Counted from the first letter of the stretch, positions 11,531-23,428 are shown. The stretch: DNA of 64,000 nucleotides from Wurfbainia villosa (GCA_025175895.1 CM045997.1:109478479-109542478), one strand, 5' to 3'. Notes: generated from the letters alone by a model not told the origin. Program-made: numbers and translations.

Positions 11531-12560
11531 TTGAAAATCCTAAAAATCACAATGATCAAAATATTAGATTTCAAATATTATTGATTCCTCAAAACAATAA
11601 AATTCTGAAATCAACCAACACCTCAAATCATCGAGAATTTCGTATGCCACGCTGTGTGGACGTATACGAATTCTACATTTGTAAGAGGAGGTTTTACCCA
11701 TTAATTTTATTATCTTGTCAACCTTACTTTTTGACAAATAAAATTAATAGTTGGTTCCTCTTTGGCCCTACAAATAAAAGCAGTGACTCCGATGGGGAGG
11801 ATAATTTTATTTGCATCTAAGTGTGCACCATTACACGATACTAAGGGAATTATTTCGGATTATGTGCCTTACCGCTGTGGAAGTACACATGCTCCTAGAT
11901 AATTTCCTATAACCATTATTTGACCTAGTGATCCGCAAACAAACCCGTCCGATGGGGAGGAAGGCACTCAGCCAACACACAAGTTTGTTGCATCACACGA
12001 CAAATTGTAATGGAGGCCACGAGAATTAATTAAAATATCCCTCTCCTACTTAGTAAATTGAAAATGAGGAATTTTAAATCATACACAACATGCATATAAA
12101 ACAAATAAGCAATAAATATAGAAAAAACAGAATTTTTTCCCAACTATTATGGCATTGTCCTCCAATATGCATCCCGTCGTGTCGCCACCTCGTCCGCTTC
12201 CATCTTTCCCTGCACAAGTCACCAAAGAGATCCGAGCCGAGATAAATTATTTTAATTTACATCCATCGATCCTATACTCCACTAAAGAGTGTACAAATAA
12301 TCTAGATCAAAGTAAAACTAAAATGAGCTTAAACAATGCCGTATTTAATTACAAAATTAAATACTAATCTAGCCTTCACAACCCCGAGGATTCAAATAAT
12401 AAATTTTACACACATCCAATCACATACACACATATGGCCATAATAGTGGATCTTATGCCCGCAACCAAAGAGTTAAACTACGATATCCTACTATTATCCG
12501 ACATATAATATATGAAAAGTGCATAAAAATTAACCAATCCAAAACACAAAACCGAAACCG
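11531..12560 (-). other. Copia-1 5' leader
   Basis: About 1 kb between the 5' LTR and the gag start, without a convincing frame. It is the untranslated leader and packaging region of the element. Confidence 0.6.
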
Positions 12561-12575
12561 TGGCTCGATACTAAT
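12561..12575 (-). other. Copia-1 primer binding site
   Basis: The minus strand reads ATTAGTATCGAGCCA beside the 5' LTR. This resembles the initiator tRNA-Met complement TGGTATCAGAGC with one base lost and one changed. Confidence 0.65.
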
Positions 12576-14524
12576 TGTAGGAGTTGCTCGAGGCTCATTG
12601 GCTATGTCCCCGGATTAAAATTTTCACTAATGAAAGAATTAATCCGATGGGATGAGTTTCCTTAGCACAACCAATTCGGCTCGTCGTATAACAACTTGAG
12701 TGGTCGCCGAACAAACTAGTTGTTCAAGCAAATACAACTCTTCCTAGTTGGTTAGGCGGAAGAGGCGACAGACGGATCGCCGATTTTGTGTTTATCTTGA
12801 GTCCATGATTATACGTAATATATACATACGCACATGTATAATCAACACATAAAAGAACATGCTCAGATATGAAAATAAAGTTGTAAAACTTTATACCTTA
12901 CGATCTTCTACCGTATGTCCTATCCTCCTCGTGGACGACGTGTGGACGAAGATCCTCCACGAGTAGAAGCCTTCTAGATCACGTTCTTCCCTTCCTTGTC
13001 CGCTGCGAACAAAGAGAAGAACCAACAATATCTTTCCTTTCTAGAACCGACTACCAAGCTAGGAAGTTTGATGCAACCGCCGGCCAAGGAACAATTGGAT
13101 GAAGCGCCGGCCAACTTGTTTAAGTGTTGCCGCCGGCCACCTAGAGGTTGGAGAAGTGCCGGCCACCAAGGAATTGGAGAACCGCCGGCCACCAATGAGC
13201 AAAGGAGGAGGAAGAGATGAACACCGGCAATGGATGAGAATAGGATGAGGGGCGCCAGCCAAAAACCTAGGGAGAACAAGCTTGCCGCCCACTTCTAGCC
13301 GCCCAAAACCCTAGCTCCTCTAGGGTTTGTGTTTGCCGCCCACTTTTGAAAGAGCCAAACCCTAATTTCCAATTCCTTGTTGCCGCCCAAGCCTAAGCCT
13401 CTATTTATAGAATAGGGCTTAAGCCTCCTTTAATCTCCACCGTCGGATCTAGGGATTTAATCTCCACCGTCAGATCTAGGGTTTTATCCCAACCGTCGGA
13501 TCTAGGGTTTCATCCCAACCGTCGGATCTAGGGTTTCATCCCAACCGTCGGATCTAGGATTTCATCCCAACCGTCGATTCTAGGTTTTGCTTTACATCCT
13601 TGGATCTAGACTTCACAAGGATTATATTAGGCTACGATAGGGACCATAAGGAGGAGTTGGATCTTGGCCACCCGATGGATCGGAACCATACAAACTTGAT
13701 CCATCAATGATGTTCCATTCCACTAGAGGATCATCATTGAACTACCTCACCAACCCCCATAAATTAATATGGGTTCATATATTATTTGTACATCCATCTC
13801 CCCGTGTTTAAGATATCGAATGTCCGTCAATTAATTGATTTACTGACCATCAATTAATGAACATCTAATTCCTCGAGTAGTACCACTCAACCTTATCATC
13901 ATGTTGACTAAGTCAACCAGCTGGGTTTACATGATGAACCTTATGAGCTCCTCAAGGGGAAATCATCAACCTAATATATAGGACACGGTTTTCTCCTATA
14001 ATCAACAGCACACCATGTAAATAATATCATTTCCCAACTTACCGGGCATATTGATTTAATCTATCTAAATCTCACCCTCTGGTAAATCAAAGAAATAAAT
14101 ACTAAGTACATGTGTCCGTTATTATATCGGGATTAAGAGCATGTACAACATAATATCCGAGGTCCGATTCAATTATGTAGTCAGCAATAAATTGAATCAC
14201 CTCTATGTCGATCCTGCTCAATACACCTAAGTGTACTAGTGTAACTCTATGTTCAAGACAAAACAACACCAAGCTACACTACAACCATGTCAATGGTTTG
14301 TCCAAAACCATCTTGGTTGTGAGCCTCTACTTATATTTTACAAGGGAATGATAACATGATCTTCTGTGTCACACCAAGCACCATGTTATCTACAATGTAA
14401 AATATTAGACAATATGCACACACATATAATAAATATATAAAGTGCAAACAATGATCATGTGATTCTTATTCCAAAATAAAATATTCATACAAAAAGAGCT
14501 AAGCTTTCAGTATACATTCCAACA
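12576..14524 (-). repeat. Copia-1 LTR (5' LTR of the element)
   Basis: A 1949-bp LTR collinear with 5785-7725. Differences are mostly short indels. It ends TTCCAACA and is followed by the duplication CAGAT. Confidence 0.93.
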
Positions 14525-15722
14525 CAGATGTGGTCGGTGTTCACTCCGAAATTGTTCTTCGATTCTTGAATATATTCGAAGTTCTTGTGTTCCTACCTTT
14601 GTAGTTTTGTATTGGCCCCATGTTCGACTAGAAGAGTTATGTTTTTGTCCTTTGTATTTTCTCCATCTGCAAATTTTATTTCATGATAGATTGTGTGGGT
14701 TGTGTTATCTATGTTTCTTCTTCTATTTTAATAAAAATGTGGAACCGCCACATTAGCGCCCCCCCCCCCACTGCCCCTACGTGTGGAGGGGGGTAAATAA
14801 GGTGTCAGGTGACTAGCACAGAAATGCAGAATCATCGGTAGCCTGGTCGTCACCTCCAGGAATTAACCTCTTTCCCTTTCAAGCCTTAACACGGCTGCGC
14901 TAGCCATCTGGATTTGCCCTGGGGGCTTCTTCTTCTTCTATTTTTATGATCCATTCTAGGTTGGCTAATTCTTCTGAGCTATATTCTCTAGGTTTGAGGA
15001 AATTTGTTCCTTTAGAGCTGAGAGCTTCTATCATACCATTGAGGTGGATTTAAAGGCATTGCTTATGTAGTTCATGGTTTTTCTTAGGAATATTATATCT
15101 AGTTGGACATTTTTTTTCTTGAAAGTTTCCATATCCTTTACCTTGTACTATTATGTTTATGTGTTTGATTAAATCTCTATTATTTTTATGGTCATATTGA
15201 AATTGGGGCATATGTAGGTTATCCCTCTATTGTTATTCATATCGACCTCTATGAGTCCTATGATTCTTTTTCTTTATCTGAAAATCTAGAGTCATATAGG
15301 ACCAGTAACACTTTTATTCCTACTTACATTCTTGTGAGTCTTCTAATACCGAACACTATAAGTCCTAAATGTATGTAGTTATGTTGTTTGGTCATGAACT
15401 GTCTTCCGACTTCTTCTGTCATAAGGGTGAGTCTTTCTCCTTTGTCAGGCAAGTGAAGAGCTTCTACTCTATGATGTCAGTATATGGAGTTCGAAAAAGA
15501 TAATATATTTTGTTCATATAATCTTCTGGGGTTTAATATGTTTAATTGTTCATTCGAGAATGTTTCCACTGTTCTATCTATATCTATTACTTCTTCAATC
15601 CTACGTTGGTTGGTACTATGGTGATGTAAGCATGTCATGCTTGAGAGAGGTCTAGAGAAAGATCTTTTTTCTCCAATTGTTCTAGATGTCCCAGAAAATA
15701 GGCCCGTGGTGGTTCTATTCAT
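14525..15722 (-). pseudogene. Viral ORF3 5' part with movement-protein-like region, broken
   Basis: ORF3 opens at 15722 within the ATGA overlap and is open to 15477, where a stop follows. Continuing on the minus strand with several frame changes, about 15300-15455 and 15175-15245 show motifs like the 30K movement proteins of Caulimoviridae: an HLGLI core, an LYDSR stretch, and a TYICPN motif. A Glu-rich tail follows near 14945-15010. Movement proteins carry virus between cells through plasmodesmata. Multiple stops show it cannot make this protein. The assignment is by motif shape and gene order only. Confidence 0.6.
14730..14929. mobile_element. Short insertion (about 200 bp) with 15-bp target duplication
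   Basis: The segment is bracketed by TTCTTCTTCTATTTT at 14715-14729 and 14930-14944, a 15-bp direct repeat. It includes a C-run at 14759-14770 and ACTGCCCCTACGTGTGGAGG. A related sequence occurs at about 55637-55815 with CCGCTGCCCCTACGGTGGAG. A long duplication suggests target-primed insertion as for SINEs. No tRNA-type A and B boxes were recognised. Confidence 0.6.
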
Positions 15723-16078
15723 TTCTTCTCGTAATATGTTATAAATGAGTATGATGAAGGTATTCTTTTTATAATACCTCCTGTTGATAATTTTCCTAGG
15801 TCTTTACTAAGAGATTCAATTGATTGGTTCTAAATTTGTATACTTCCTGCGTCAAGTGTATTTCTTTCTATATGGAGTGTTTTCGTTTCTAGAACTGTGA
15901 TCCTATGATGTAAAGATACTAATAGTGCAATTATGGTGTTCTTTTATTGTATTTGGATTTGGTCTGCTTTTCCTGGGAGTTCTATTTTTGTATATCCGTC
16001 TTCTTTGATTTTACTATAGTTTTGTGAGTATTCTAAGGCTTCCTCATAGTATGTGTTTTCAAAACTCAACTTGTTCAT
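15719..16078 (-). pseudogene. Viral ORF2-like frame (120 codons, two stops)
   Basis: The ATG at 16078 overlaps the ORF1 stop as ATGA, and its own TGA at 15719-15721 overlaps the ORF3 ATG. One frame runs the full 120 codons, broken only by TAA at 15944-15946 and TAG at 15830-15832. The N-terminus has YYEEALEYSQ. The middle is heptad-like (a possible coiled coil) and the end is basic. Length and layout match the second small ORF of badnaviruses, a virion-associated or nucleic-acid-binding protein. Confidence 0.62.
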
Positions 16079-16439
16079 TTAAGTAAGAGTTCCTCTAGTT
16101 GCCCTTGTAGCTCCTTAAACTGACACTCTATGGTGTTAAGAATTCTTCAACTTTGGCTAGAAGGTCTTTGTGTTGGATTTCGAAGTTTCTTGATTGGTTT
16201 TCGTTTATTACTCTAGTCAAGTTTAAAATATCAGTTCTTTTAGGTAAGTTTATGAAATTGACTTGGCTTACTCTTCGATTTAAGTTTTTTTTTGAGTTGT
16301 ATAGATATTCAATGTTTTGTTTAATTTCACTAAGATGACTTTGTTGTTTGTTTAGTATTTTAGTTATTATGTCTATAGTGTAATGTGAGTCTTGAAAGTT
16401 ATTTTTTTTTGACAGACTACTCCCGATTATGAGGTCCAC
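16075..16439 (-). pseudogene. Viral ORF1-like frame with one frameshift
   Basis: Open from the ATG at 16439 to 16128 (103 codons), rich in Asn, Lys, Leu and Ile with predicted helical heptads. A stop at 16128-16130 is probably due to a frameshift. A neighbouring frame continues with EELLLK and ends at the TGA that overlaps the ORF2 ATG (16075-16078). The first small ORF of badnaviruses is similar in size and position. Confidence 0.55.
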
Positions 16440-16604
16440 TACTGTATTTAGTTGGGGATATTCTGAGTGTATTTGATGAGATGTATGTTTTGACCAATGA
16501 TAGCAATTGTGGCTTCTTAAATCTTGGGTTTGTATTTTTCAGACAGGTGAAGTGGCTAGATCAAGATATTCTAGTCTGTCGATCATTCATTTTTAGGTTC
16601 GAAT

Positions 16605-16616
16605 GCTCTAATACCA
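16605..16616 (-). other. tRNA-Met primer site of the viral element
   Basis: The minus strand reads TGGTATTAGAGC, one base from the initiator tRNA-Met complement TGGTATCAGAGC used by plant pararetroviruses. It lies only about 170 bp upstream of ORF1, shorter than usual leaders, so the leader may be partly deleted. Confidence 0.6.
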
Positions 16617-16630
16617 TTCGTAAGCTTCTT

Positions 16631-16651
16631 TTATATATATATATATATATA
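16631..16651. repeat. (TA)n microsatellite
   Basis: An uninterrupted TA run next to the Copia-2 insertion point. Confidence 0.9.
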
Positions 16652-16664
16652 GTAATGTTATGTT

Positions 16665-17835
16665 TGTTGGAAATGTGAATGGAAACAAAGAAATGGAAGG
16701 ATGGAGAAACCCTCTTGTGAAGGAGTTTAGTCCCACATTGGAAGTTGAGGGACAACTTGGTTGATTTATAATGTATCACAAGCATTGTAGTTGTGAACAT
16801 ATGCAAGGAAAAAGGCTCTCTTTCACGCTGGGTGCGCAGGGGGTGCGAATCCAGGGCTCGGATTGCACTACCGTAAGGAGACTCGTGTGCGAGCGCGACC
16901 TGCGCACGTTGAATGTACGACCGGTCGAGACATAATTTGCCCAAGTGGATCCAACCAACCTTTTGCTAATCCGTTCCATTTTTTGTAACGTATGCATTGA
17001 TGTTTGGCGTTGAAACGTTCGAGTTTATTGTAGGCGTTTCAAAAAGCGAGTCATTAATCTATTAATTACGTAATTAATAGGAGATATGCTACGAAGTTAT
17101 AAAAGAGGAAGCGTTGGAAATATGCGTCAAGTTTTTTTTCCTGGCCTCTCCTCTTTTTCCTTCCCCCCTCCTTTGGTGATAGCTTTTTGTGTGCGCTCAG
17201 TTCGCCGGAAAGACGATCTGTGCTTGATCGCCTCTCAGTTCCGTCGTTGTATCCTGGGAAACAGTCGTCCATCACCCTCGAAAGCACGTAGGAGGGGACG
17301 AATCTGTTTTAAGGACACTGTGGAAACCACAGGTCTCGACGCCAAGTGGTGCTGCGGAACAACCAGTTCTAGCACTCCGCTCTGCCCAACCAGTTCTGCC
17401 ACACTGGTTCTGTCGAACTAGTTCTGCCACTCCGCGCGATCGGGGTTCTGCCAACGATTACGCCGCTTCGTCTTGATCAACTCGGTTACCGCAGAACTAG
17501 TTCTCGCCACTCCGCTCTTACGGCCGGTTCTGCAACCGGTTACGCCACCTGTTCTACCGAACTAGTTCTGCGCTCGCAGCGATCAGCGGTTCTGCGAACC
17601 ACAGCGATCAATTGGTTACTGCCGAATCGGTTTTGTCACTCCGCTCGCCCTTGCCGGTTCTACCGAACCGGTTCGCCCGCTTCCACAGTTCTGCGACGCT
17701 AATTCTGCGCTCGCCGATCAGCGGCCAGTTCTGCCGAACCCGATTACGCCATTCCGTTACGCCACGCCGGTTCTGCCAGTTCTTGGCTCGATTCGCTACG
17801 CTCTGCTGCCCTTGAGAAGGAGTTTTTGTACAACA
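16665..17835 (+). repeat. Copia-2 5' LTR
   Basis: A 1171-bp LTR. Positions 16665-17363 are almost identical to the other LTR. From 17364 to about 17815 the two LTRs diverge but both consist of degenerate units like GGTTCTGCCGAACCGGTTACGCC. It ends TGTACAACA. Confidence 0.92.
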
Positions 17836-17864
17836 AAACTTAAAACAGATTCGACTCTGTTGTG

Positions 17865-20800
17865 ATGGCGACAGACCCAATTGTGATGCCGACAGACCAA
17901 GTGGTGATGCCGAGGGACCAAGTTGAGCAGCCTACTACTCAACAAGTGCAAGTAAATCCTCCTACTGTAACGATTGGGATCGTCCCAATCAACCACGCCG
18001 AGAGGCCAGAGAAATTCATTGAATTGAATTTCAAGAGGTGGCAGCAGAAAATGCTTTTCTACCTGACCACTCTTAACCTGGCTAGGTTCTTGACAGAAGA
18101 ACCACCCAAGGTACTTGAGGGTACTTTGGATACCCAAACCTTCAATGTTGTGAAGGCTTGGAAACACTCGGAGTTTCTTTGTAGAAACTATATCCTCAAC
18201 TGTTTGGCAGATGCGTTATATAATGTATACTGCACAAAGAAAACGGTTAAGGAATTATGGGAATCCTTAGACCGGAAGTACATAACAGAGGATGTGGGGG
18301 CCAAGAAATTTGTTGTTGGCCGATTCCTAGACTTCAAAATGGTGAACTCCAAGACGGTGATTAGCCAAGTCCAGGAGCTTCAAGTGATCCTACATGAGAT
18401 CCACTCTGAAGGCATGATGCTGAGTGAGACCTTCCAGGTGGCAGCAATCATAGAAAAGCTCCCTCCAGGCTGGAAGGACCTCAAGAATTACTTGAAGCAC
18501 AAAAGAAAGGAGATGAATATCGAGGAGCTCATCATCCGACTCAGGATAGAGGAAGACAACAGGAGCTCGGACAGGCGATCATTCACTCAAGCAGTGGTCA
18601 AAGCCAATGTGGTTGAACATGGCGAGGGCTCACTACGGAAGAAGTCAAAAGCTTCCAAACTGGAGCCTAAAGGAGGCATTAGCAAGAAGAAATTCACAAG
18701 AAAATGCTTCAATTGTGACCGTGTTGGTCACAAATCTTCAGACTGTAGAAAGCCAAAGAAGAAGCAGGAGGCTAATGTGAGCGAAGGGCTGGATATAGAT
18801 CTGTGCGCCGTCATTTCTGAAGTGAACCTCATTGGTTCGAATCCGCGACAGTGGTGGATTGATACAGGAGCCACTAAACATGTGTGCTGCAACAAGGAGC
18901 TGCTCCATAACTTTGAAGAAGTTAAAGATGGAGACAAACTGTATATGGGGAATTCAGCAACCTCGGAAATCAAAGGTCGTGGAAAAGTGGTGCTGAAGAT
19001 GACTTCGGGCAAGGATTTAACTCTGAACAATGTGTTGTATGTTCCGGAGATCTGAAAGAATCTGGTGTCCGGATCACTTTTAAACAAGCATGGCTTTCGC
19101 ATTGTATTTGAGTCGGACAGGGTGGTGTTGTCTAAGAGTGGAATGTTTGTAGGCAAGGGGTATGAGAATGATGGGCTTTTTAAGCTCAGTGTAATGGCCA
19201 TTAGGCCTAAAATGAATAAAATTGAAAGTTCTTCCTTTTATATGCTTGAGTCATCTGTGTTGTGGCATAGTAGACTAGGACATATTAATTATAATTCATT
19301 GCGAAGATTAATTAATATGCAAAGCATTCCGACATTCCTCCTAGACCCGAAACACAAGTGTAAAATTTGTGTCGAAGCAAAGATGACAAGGTCATCTTTC
19401 CAACATGTTGAAAGGAATACAGAACCACTCGGCCTAATCCACACGGACGTATGCGACCTAAAAGGGGTTCCGATGCATGGTGGAAATAAATATTTCATTA
19501 CTTTTATAGATGATAACACAAAATTTTGTTATGTGTATCTTCTAAAAGGTAAAGATGAGGCTATAGAGAAATTTATTCTCTATAAAAATGAAGTTGAAAA
19601 TCATCTTAATAAGAAGATTAAGGTGATTCGAAGTGATCGAGGAGGTGAATATGTTTCACCGTTCGCTGAGTTGTGTGTTGAACATGGAATCAGACACGAA
19701 ACAACAGCTCCATATACTCCTCAACAAAATGGTGTTGCTGAGAGGAAAAATCGTACTTTAAAAGAGATGATGAATGATCTTTTATTAAGTTCTGGGCTAC
19801 CAGAAAATTTATGGGGAGATGCTGTTTTGATAGCAAATTACCTATTAAATAAGGTACCCCGAAAAGATATAGACAAGAGCCCTTATGAATTATGGAATGG
19901 TAGAAAGTCATCCTATAAATACTTACGAGTGTGGGGGTGTCTTGCTAAAGTATTGGTGCCTAATCCAAAAAGGATTAAAATAGGACCAAAAACTATTGAT
20001 TGCATATTCCTAGGATATGCACAAAATAGCAGTGCCTATCGATTCCTAATGAATGAGTCACAAATTCCAGAAATACATAAGAACTCGATAATTGAATTGA
20101 GAAATGCTTCATTCTTTGAAGATGTGTTTCCGTATAAGCCAAGAGAGGAAGCAAATTCCTCAAAAAGGACCTTTGAAACACAAGAAGGAGAGCATAAGGG
20201 TGAACCAGTAGAGGTAAAGCCTAGACGGAGTAAAAGAGCTCGTACAGAAAAATCCTTTGGATCGGATTTTATCACTTTGATGTTGGAAAGTGAACCACAA
20301 AGCTATTCAGAAGCTTTAAGATCGTCTGAGGGACCTCACTGGAAAGAAGCGACAGATTCGAGATCACTTCTATCTTACAAAATCATACTTGGGCTTGTGG
20401 ACCTTCCTCCGAAGTAAGCTATTAGAAGTAAGTGGATTTTTAAGAGAAAGAAGAAATCAGATGGTACAATAGATAGATACAAGGCTAGATTGGTAATTAA
20501 GGGTTACCGACAGTGTGAAGGCCTTGACTATTTTGTTACATATGCTCCGGTATCAAGAATAACCTCTATTAGAGTGTTATTAGCAATTGCCACATTGTGG
20601 AATTTAGAAATACATCAAATGGATGTGAAGATCGCTTTTCTAAATGAAAATTTAGAAGAGAAAATCTATATAGAACAACCTGAAGGTTTTTCTACGCCTG
20701 GACAGAAAAACAAGGTATATAGATTGGTCAAGTCACTGTATGGCTTGAAACAAGCCCCAAAGCAGTGGCATGAGAAATTTGACAATGTCATGCTAAATAA

Positions 20801-21878
20801 TAGATTTAGAATCAATGAGTGTGATAAATGTATCTACAGTAAAAACATGGAAGATGGTTTTGTCATCTTATGTCTTTATGTAGATGACATACTTATCATT
20901 GGAAATAATGATAAGATAATTAAATCCACTAAGGAAATGTTGAATTCAAGATTCAACATGAAGGATATGGGCCTAGCTGATATGATTCTAGGAATTAAAA
21001 TTCTTAGAACAGCTAAAGGACTTGTTCTCAGTCAGTCCCACTATGTGGATAAGATTCTTGAGAAGTTCAACAAGAATGATGCTACGTTGGCACGAACTCC
21101 AATAGATATGAGTTAACATCTATCGAAAAATCGAGGAGAGAGTAGCTTTCAGCTAGAGTACTCCAGAGTGATTGGAAGTCTGATGTACCTAATGAATTAT
21201 ACACGACTAGACTTAGCCCACGTAGTAAGCAAACTGAGTAGATACACGAGTAATCCCGGTGTTGAGCACTGGAAAGGGATAATAAGAGTACTGAGATACT
21301 TGAGATATACTCGTGATTATGGGTTGCACTATACAAGATATCCAACTGTAATCGAGGAATACAGTGATGCTAATTGGATATCTGAAGTGAAAGACTCTAA
21401 GTCTACAAGTGGATATTTGTTCACTTTAGGGGGTGCAGCTGTGTCATGGAAATCTTCTAAACAAACCATAATAACTAGATCCACGATGGAATCTGAGTTT
21501 GTAGCTCTTGACAAATGTGGTGAAGAGGCTGAATGGTTACGACAATTTTTAGAAGATATTCCTAGATGGCCAAAACCCGTGCCCGCGATATGCATACACT
21601 GTGACAGTCAGTCAGCAATTGGACGGGCACAAAGTCATTTGTATAATGGAAAGTCTAGACATATGCGTCGTAGACATAACACTATTAGACAACTGCTCTC
21701 AACGGGAGTTATCACTATTGACTATATAAAGTCAAAGGATAACCTTGCGGATCCGCTAACCAAAGGGTTAAATAGAGAGTTAGTTGCGAGCTCATCTCGA
21801 AGGATGGGTTTGATGCCGAAAATGAATGTTGGTGCAAAGGAAACCCAACCTATGGAGATTGGAGATCCCAAGAACTAG
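17865..21878 (+). pseudogene. Copia-2 gag-pol polyprotein, 1338 codons, three in-frame stops
   Basis: The start is the ATG at 17865. Gag has a CCHC knuckle, CFNCDRVGHKSSDC (about residue 281). The protease site is WWIDTGATKHVC (about residue 330). The integrase zinc domain has LWHSRLGHINY and CKICVEAKM. The catalytic D, D, E lie in HTDVCD, RSDRGGEY and GVAERKNRTL. RT has MDVKIAFLNE, YGLKQAPKQW and LYVDDIL. RNase H has YSDANW, STMESEFVAL and DNLADPLTKGL. Stops are TGA at 19053-19055, TAA at 20415-20417 and TAA at 21114-21116. The first reads VPEI-stop-KNLVSG, where family members have Arg, so CGA to TGA is likely. All pieces are in one frame. The polyprotein would supply capsid, protease, integrase and RT/RNase H; as read it is inactive. 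Confidence 0.93.
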
Positions 21879-22338
21879 GTTCAAAGGGACAACCTAACTG
21901 CATCGACTAAGAAGGATCACTGTGGGGGTTATGAGATAATGAAACAGTGATAAGATGGAGGATAAGCAAATGACTTTTAATGATCCAATAGAGCGGTATG
22001 GAATACTCTTAAAAGGGTCACCTATGCGAGAAAGAAGTGGGGCCGCTTCGAAGGGATTTGGAAGGCACAAATCTTAAATCTTCTCGCAGAACCAGGCGTG
22101 TTCATGGCCAAGAACGAACACACTCATGAGAACTGAAGGACATCTGGGAAAGTTCTGTGTGAAATGTGTCAATGCTTATATGAAGGGTCGAATAGTTCAA
22201 AGACATCGCGTCTACTAAATCAACCAGTAAGCAAACATATTATCATAAGGGAAGGTTCAAAGGATAAAACCTACCTATCTTATGCCGGACTTTACTGCTG
22301 AGAGCGATCACATATCAGTTTCCATTCATGTGGGGGAT
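21879..22338 (+). other. Copia-2 3' untranslated region and polypurine tract
   Basis: Noncoding sequence after the pol stop. It ends with the purine tract ATGTGGGGGAT at 22328-22338, directly against the 3' LTR. Confidence 0.75.
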
Positions 22339-23428
22339 TATTGGAAATGTGAATGGAAACAAAGAAATGGAAGGATGGAGAAACCCTCTTGCGGAGGAGT
22401 TTAGTCCCATGCACATTGGAAGTTGAGGGACAACTTGATTGGTTTATAATGTATCACAAGCATTGTAGTTGTGAACATATGCAAGAGAAAAGACTCTCTC
22501 ACGCTGCGGAGTGCGGGGTGCGAATCCAGGGCTCGGATTGCACTACCGTAAGGCGACTTGTGTGCGAGCGCGACCTGCGCGTGTCGAATGTACGACCGGT
22601 CGAGACATAATTTGCCCAAGTGGATCCAACCAACCTTTTGCTAATTCGTTCCATTTTTTGTAACGTATGTATTGATGTTTGGCGTTGAAACGTTTGAGTT
22701 TATTGTAGGCATTTCAAAAAGCGAGCCATTAATCTATTTATTACGTAATTAATAGGAGATATGCTACGAAGTTATAAAAGAGGAAGCGTTGGAAATATGC
22801 GTCAAGTTTTTTTCCTGGCCTCTCCTCTTTTTCCTTCGCCCCTCCTTTGGTGATAGCTTTTTGTGTGCGCTCAGTTCGCCAGAAAGACGATCTGTGCTTG
22901 ATCGCCTCTCGGTTCCGTCGTTGTATCCTGGGAAACAGTCGTCCATCACCCTCGAAAGCACGTAGGAGGGGACGAATCTGTTTTAAGGACACTGTGGAAA
23001 CCACAGGCCTCGACGCCAAGTGGTGCTGCGGAACAACCCGGCCTGCACTCGCTCCGCTAAACCTGCAAGTTACGCACACCGTTACTGCCAACTAGTTACG
23101 GCGCTCCGCTTCGATCAATCGTTCTCGCCGAACGCCGATTCTATCGCTCAGCTTATCAATGTTCTCGCCAAACCTTCTTACGCTCGTCTCCCGGTTACGC
23201 TAAACCGGTTTTGCCACACGGTTCTGCAACCCGGTTACGCTGCTCTCGCCCGATCGATCAATCGTTCGCCACCGGCCGCGCACACCGTTCTCTACAACTA
23301 ATTCTCGCTCCGCGATCGATCAAGTTCTCGCGAACTAGTTTTTTCATTCCGTTCTGTCACACTGGTTCTGCCGAACAAATCGCCTCTTCCAGATCGACTC
23401 TACCAAATTAGCTCTCTTTTGTACAACA
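22339..23428 (+). repeat. Copia-2 3' LTR
   Basis: A 1090-bp copy of 16665-17835. The first 700 bp are nearly identical and the last 390 bp are a shorter, different arrangement of the same degenerate GGTTCTGCC-type units. It ends TTGTACAACA and is followed by ATGTT. Confidence 0.92.

Larger units (their letters stand above)
5785..14524 (-). mobile_element. Copia-1: Ty1-copia LTR retrotransposon, decayed
   Basis: An 8.74 kb element on the minus strand bounded by two long LTRs (5785-7725 and 12576-14524). It is flanked by perfect 5-bp duplications CAGAT (5780-5784 and 14525-14529). Both LTRs start TGTAG and end TTCCAACA. Internal order on the minus strand is gag, protease/pre-integrase, integrase, RT, RNase H, which is the copia order. 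Many short deletions break all frames, so it cannot act on its own. It sits inside a fragment of an endogenous viral element. Confidence 0.93.
14525..16616 (-). mobile_element. Endogenous badnavirus-like (Caulimoviridae) element, decayed
   Basis: On the minus strand the order is: a tRNA-Met-like primer site (16605-16616), a small coiled-coil ORF1, a small ORF2, and the start of a large ORF3 whose downstream part resembles a 30K-type movement protein. ORF1/ORF2 and ORF2/ORF3 each overlap by ATGA, the stop-start arrangement known from badnaviruses and tungroviruses. Stops and frameshifts interrupt all three. Coat protein, protease and RT/RNase H were not found, so only the left part of a genome is present. 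It was later hit by Copia-1 and by a 200-bp insertion. Confidence 0.68.
16665..23428 (+). mobile_element. Copia-2: nearly intact Ty1-copia retrotransposon
   Basis: A 6.76 kb plus-strand element flanked by perfect duplications ATGTT (16660-16664 and 23429-23433). The LTRs are 16665-17835 and 22339-23428, both ending TGTACAACA. One continuous gag-pol frame lies between them. It has only three premature stops and no clear frameshift, so this is a young copy. The right LTR begins TATTGG where the left has TGTTGG. Confidence 0.95.
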
